NCBI GenBank assembly: GCA_015232405.1
Contig: JADFZS010000046.1
Span: 1-38,791, forward strand
DNA length: 38,791 nt
Source: Magnetococcales bacterium
GTDB lineage: Bacteria > Pseudomonadota > Magnetococcia > Magnetococcales > JADFYX01
Direction: 5' to 3'
A program made the translations under genes and the position numbers. Every line of letters starts with the position of its first letter. Position 1 is the stretch's first letter. The notes beneath the pieces were generated by a model, which made no database searches, was not told the origin of the DNA, and was given only the letters and a program-made list of their open reading frames with translations. Below, piece by piece: positions 36,502 through 38,791 of the stretch.

Positions 36502-36899
36502 TCAACACCTCTTTGTAGTCATGTTTAATAAAAACACCTATTTATTTCAAAAGGCTTCAAAAATCTCAGCCTTGATCATAATAACACATTTATACACGGC
36601 AACCAGCAAAGAAGAGACTTCCAACCAGTTTGTATCTTATATCCTAGATTCAGTAGTTATCGCCAAGCACTTAACGCAATCTATTGATTTAACAGTAATA
36701 TCAGTGAAAAGTCTTGACACCAGCAAGGTGCACAAGTACTTCATATGATACTCCTGATAAACCAATATCTTACGCCTTGCATGCATGCTAATTATCTAAT
36801 ATATAAGATTAAAGACACATCTCGTTGTAGGAGGGTTATTATCACTCAAATTTGTTGTTCAGAAAATTGAACCTGTATCAGAACTTAAAATATTACATT
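36502..36899. other. Intergenic region without a supported gene
   Basis: A 398-base AT-rich region between YceH and the outer-membrane protein gene. A plus-strand open frame of 75 codons (36521-36748) exists, but it has no ribosome site and no recognisable motif, so I do not call it. No terminator with a U-tract is evident for the outer-membrane protein gene. Confidence 0.5.
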
Positions 36900-37439
36900 T
36901 TAGAACCAATTTCTGCGAAACCCAATTTGAAATAGATGGATAGAATCAGAAGCGTCACTTACACTGATTCCCTGATACCTTATAGACATGGTTTCATATC
37001 TAGCACCTAACTGAAAATTAAAACCACTATCGCTATTGGATGTTGTGCCAGTGGCCTTCATGCTAACTCTGCCGATACCAACACCGATGAAAGGTGCAAA
37101 AGACTTGTCCTCATTAAAGGTAGTAATAATATTCAACATCAAAGGGGTAGTTGTTAATGTGTTTGTTGATATTTTATTCTGGAAATACGATAATTCAGTT
37201 TCCAACCCCATTGTTTTTGAGAATTGATAGCCAGCAACAAAGCTATAAGCTAATCCAGTATCGTAGTCACCTATTGAGGCTGCGCCCATATTAAGATTTG
37301 TGTAAACACCTGTTGTTGCTTTTTCTTCGCTTTTTTCTTCTTCTCCTGCCGAGGATATGCCTGGTATTGAAACAAACAATACAACAGCAAAAAGCAGCGT
37401 TTTTATAATTGAGTTGTTCTTCGTGTACGACATGTTCAT
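36900..37439 (-). CDS. Outer-membrane beta-barrel protein (OmpA/OmpW-like porin-fold)
   Basis: A 179-residue protein with a signal peptide (hydrophobic 12-30, likely cleavage after SSA at 31) and a mature chain of alternating strands: VYTNLNMGAASIG, YSFVAGYQFSKTMGLETELSYF, FAPFIGVGIGRVSM, FNFQLGARYETMSIRYQGI and a final strand FQIGFRRNWF ending in phenylalanine, the usual outer-membrane insertion signal. The length fits an eight-stranded barrel. AGGA before ATG 37439 sets the start. No catalytic or peptidoglycan-binding domain is present. It lies 121 bases downstream of the serine/threonine-rich secreted protein gene, on the same strand. Confidence 0.8.
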   Translation of the reverse strand: MNMSYTKNNSIIKTLLFAVVLFVSIPGISSAGEEEKSEEKATTGVYTNLNMGAASIGDYDTGLAYSFVAGYQFSKTMGLETELSYFQNKISTNTLTTTPLMLNIITTFNEDKSFAPFIGVGIGRVSMKATGTTSNSDSGFNFQLGARYETMSIRYQGISVSDASDSIHLFQIGFRRNWF

Positions 37440-37560
37440 TGAGATGTCCTTTTTGTTGATGTTTTTGTAGTGAATAAGATACAGATAAACAAAAATACTG
37501 ACCAGTGTATGTAGGTCATCGGTTAACAGATTTAGCTATGCCACAAGTAATCGCAATAAA

Positions 37561-38400
37561 TCAAAAAGGATCACCACCGTGAACACAATAAGATGTATAA
37601 TTATTATAGAAAAAATACTCTTCTGTTTCAGTTGTAGCAGCTGTTGAGTCGTAATAGAGAGTACCACTCTCAGTTTTACGGCATCTTAGATCATAGCCAC
37701 CCGGACAAGCGCTGCCATCTCCCCATTTATAGTTTGTATAATTTGGAGAGCCAATTTGTGAGCAAGAATTAGCCTGTGGGATTTCTATTGTTTTTTGCAT
37801 ACAGAAAAGGTATGCACTAGATATTGGGTGATAAACGTTGTAACCATAATAACAATTTTGTGTTGAAGCCTCTTCACTAGTTGTGCTTGTACTGACAGCT
37901 GTACTAGTAGAACTTGTGGTGCTATCCGTAGTTGAAGAACTTGTGGTGCTATCCGTAGTTGAAGAACTTGTGGTGCTATCCGTAGTTGAAGAACTTGTAG
38001 TTACATCAGTAGTAGTTGAGCTATCTGTACTAGTTGTGCTTGAGCTGCTATCGCTACTACCGCCACCGATAGCTGCAGCAGCACCTCCCCCAATGGCAAC
38101 TGCGCCAATACCAATCCATTTTAATGTACTCATACCTGTGGAAGCTGCAGTTGTGGTTGCAGCAGCAGAAGTTGAAGCTGTTGTAGTTACTGACGCTGTC
38201 TCTGTGTTGTTCGCAATTGTACTAATAGTATTCCCACCATCAGCAATTTGAATAAACTTATCAGAAACATCACTTTTTTTTTCAGCTTGAATGATCTTGA
38301 CTTCTTCAGTTGCATAAACTGCGCTTACAATAGGTAAACTCAAAAAAAACAGGATTGGTGACACAAACAATGTAACCCGCTTACAAAGGAACTTAATCAA
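37561..38400 (-). CDS. Secreted Ser/Thr-rich repeat protein of unknown function
   Basis: A 279-residue exported protein that I do not recognise. Signal peptide 1-30 (VSAVYA cleavage), a Thr/Ala-rich stretch (66-90), a glycine/alanine-rich hydrophobic segment MSTLKWIGIGAVAIGGG...GGG (90-114) that could cross a membrane, then a low-complexity Ser/Thr/Asp spacer (116-178) that includes three identical nine-residue repeats, and a C-terminal domain (180-279) with six cysteines (183, 200, 213, 232, 240, 272) rich in tyrosine, probably disulfide-bonded outside the cytoplasm. The design (anchor, flexible stalk, cysteine-rich head) suggests a surface-displayed or periplasmic binding module. It is on the same strand as the small secreted protein upstream and the barrel protein downstream. 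Confidence 0.65.
   Translation of the reverse strand: MIKFLCKRVTLFVSPILFFLSLPIVSAVYATEEVKIIQAEKKSDVSDKFIQIADGGNTISTIANNTETASVTTTASTSAAATTTAASTGMSTLKWIGIGAVAIGGGAAAAIGGGSSDSSSSTTSTDSSTTTDVTTSSSTTDSTTSSSTTDSTTSSSTTDSTTSSTSTAVSTSTTSEEASTQNCYYGYNVYHPISSAYLFCMQKTIEIPQANSCSQIGSPNYTNYKWGDGSACPGGYDLRCRKTESGTLYYDSTAATTETEEYFFYNNYTSYCVHGGDPF
37911..37991 (-). repeat. Three perfect tandem copies of a 27-bp coding repeat
   Basis: The unit at 37911-37937 is repeated identically at 37938-37964 and 37965-37991, then decays after 37992. Each unit encodes nine Ser/Thr/Asp residues of the stalk. Twenty-seven is a multiple of three, so copy-number change would keep the frame and alter stalk length. Confidence 0.95.
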
Positions 38401-38475
38401 TGTTATTCTCCATATCTTAACTTAATGTTGAAATTCCATTATATTTTTAGATGAAGATTGATCTGATATATATGA

Positions 38476-38757
38476 CTACACAAGCAGTTCAACAGTTTTG
38501 GTAGTTGCTTGCGGCTTGCCAGTATCTTCGTCTCTACCAGTCAAGCTGCGAGCGGCAGCAGCTGTTTTGCTAACACCTCCCATAGCTGCTTTTTTAAGAC
38601 CACCCCAGGAGTAGGAGCTTGAACCACTGTCATTACCAACATTTGCAGCATCATTTACAGCATCTGCTGCAGCAACAACTTGAATAACTGGTGCATTCAG
38701 GCAAAACATTATTAGAACCACAAATAATTTAATCCACATTCTCGGCATCTTGTTCAA
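38476..38757 (-). CDS. Small secreted protein of unknown function
   Basis: A 93-residue protein with an N-terminal signal peptide (hydrophobic 8-28, cleavage near VVAA at 27-30) and a short polar mature chain rich in alanine, glycine, serine and aspartate, with no recognised domain. The start is TTG 38757, seven bases after a strong AAGGAG; the in-frame ATG at 38748 would be too far from it. It lies 75 bases upstream of the Ser/Thr-rich secreted protein gene on the same strand and both have alanine/glycine-rich export-type sequences, so they may be co-expressed. Confidence 0.6.
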   Translation of the reverse strand: MNKMPRMWIKLFVVLIMFCLNAPVIQVVAAADAVNDAANVGNDSGSSSYSWGGLKKAAMGGVSKTAAAARSLTGRDEDTGKPQATTKTVELLV

Positions 38758-38791
38758 AGACTTTCTCCTTATGATTTACGATATATTGAAT

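Noticed and set aside
36521..36748. 75-codon plus-strand open frame between YceH and the barrel gene
   Set aside because: No ribosome site, no motif, AT-rich intergenic composition; it could be real but I cannot support it.
37911..37991. Three direct repeats that could suggest a CRISPR array
   Set aside because: Copies are adjacent without spacers, in frame within a coding sequence; no cas genes nearby. It is a coding tandem repeat.
37883..38251. Plus-strand open frame of 122 codons
   Set aside because: It is antisense to the Ser/Thr-rich secreted protein and its Val/Leu/Glu repeats simply mirror the 27-bp repeat; no ribosome site.

Overview
This 38.8 kb window is a piece of an AT-rich chromosome of a Gram-negative, probably proteobacterial, bacterium. 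The evidence is the lipoprotein and outer-membrane genes (TPR lipoprotein, LolB-like protein, RND efflux pair, beta-barrel protein), the very dense two-component and second-messenger signalling, and a bL28 of proteobacterial look. I cannot fix the genus. No rRNA, tRNA or CRISPR array is visible. The left edge cuts an IS4-type transposase.

Layout: (1) 1-5093: IS4 remnant, rpmB with its terminator, a small CxxC DUF1858 protein, a TPR lipoprotein overlapping a LolB-like lipoprotein gene, and an HI0933-type flavoprotein. (2) 5094-8398: a 580-base non-coding stretch with several potential RNA helices, a lone phage-type terminase large subunit with no other phage gene, and, convergent to it, a YgjP-like metallopeptidase and a two-CW cysteine-rich protein. 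(3) 8980-13438: a two-gene RND efflux operon. (4) 13469-21077, all on the minus strand: OsmC-like protein, FIST sensor, GAF/PP2C (SpoIIE) phosphatase, FAD-dependent oxidoreductase, SiaB-like kinase, SiaC-like (DUF1987) protein and a class III adenylate cyclase. (5) 21591-31832: two very large hybrid histidine kinases, a rubrerythrin-like protein, a receiver-pseudokinase, an orphan receiver and a STAS-like protein. (6) 32125-38757: TfoX-like protein, MTH1187-family protein, an unknown zinc-ribbon protein, a REC-PAS-GAF-GGDEF diguanylate cyclase, YceH, an outer-membrane barrel and two secreted proteins of unknown function, one with a 27-bp tandem repeat.

The most interesting unit is region 4. 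It has the kinase, phosphatase and phosphoswitch protein of the Pseudomonas aeruginosa SiaABCD pathway, but the adjacent output enzyme is a class III adenylate cyclase instead of the GGDEF enzyme SiaD. A FIST sensor heads the same strand run and a flavoenzyme lies inside it. My inference is a ligand- or redox-sensing partner switch that controls cAMP. Secondary points of interest are the solitary terminase with its possibly structured leader, and a receiver protein fused to a kinase module that seems to have lost its catalytic residues, placed between two hybrid kinases.
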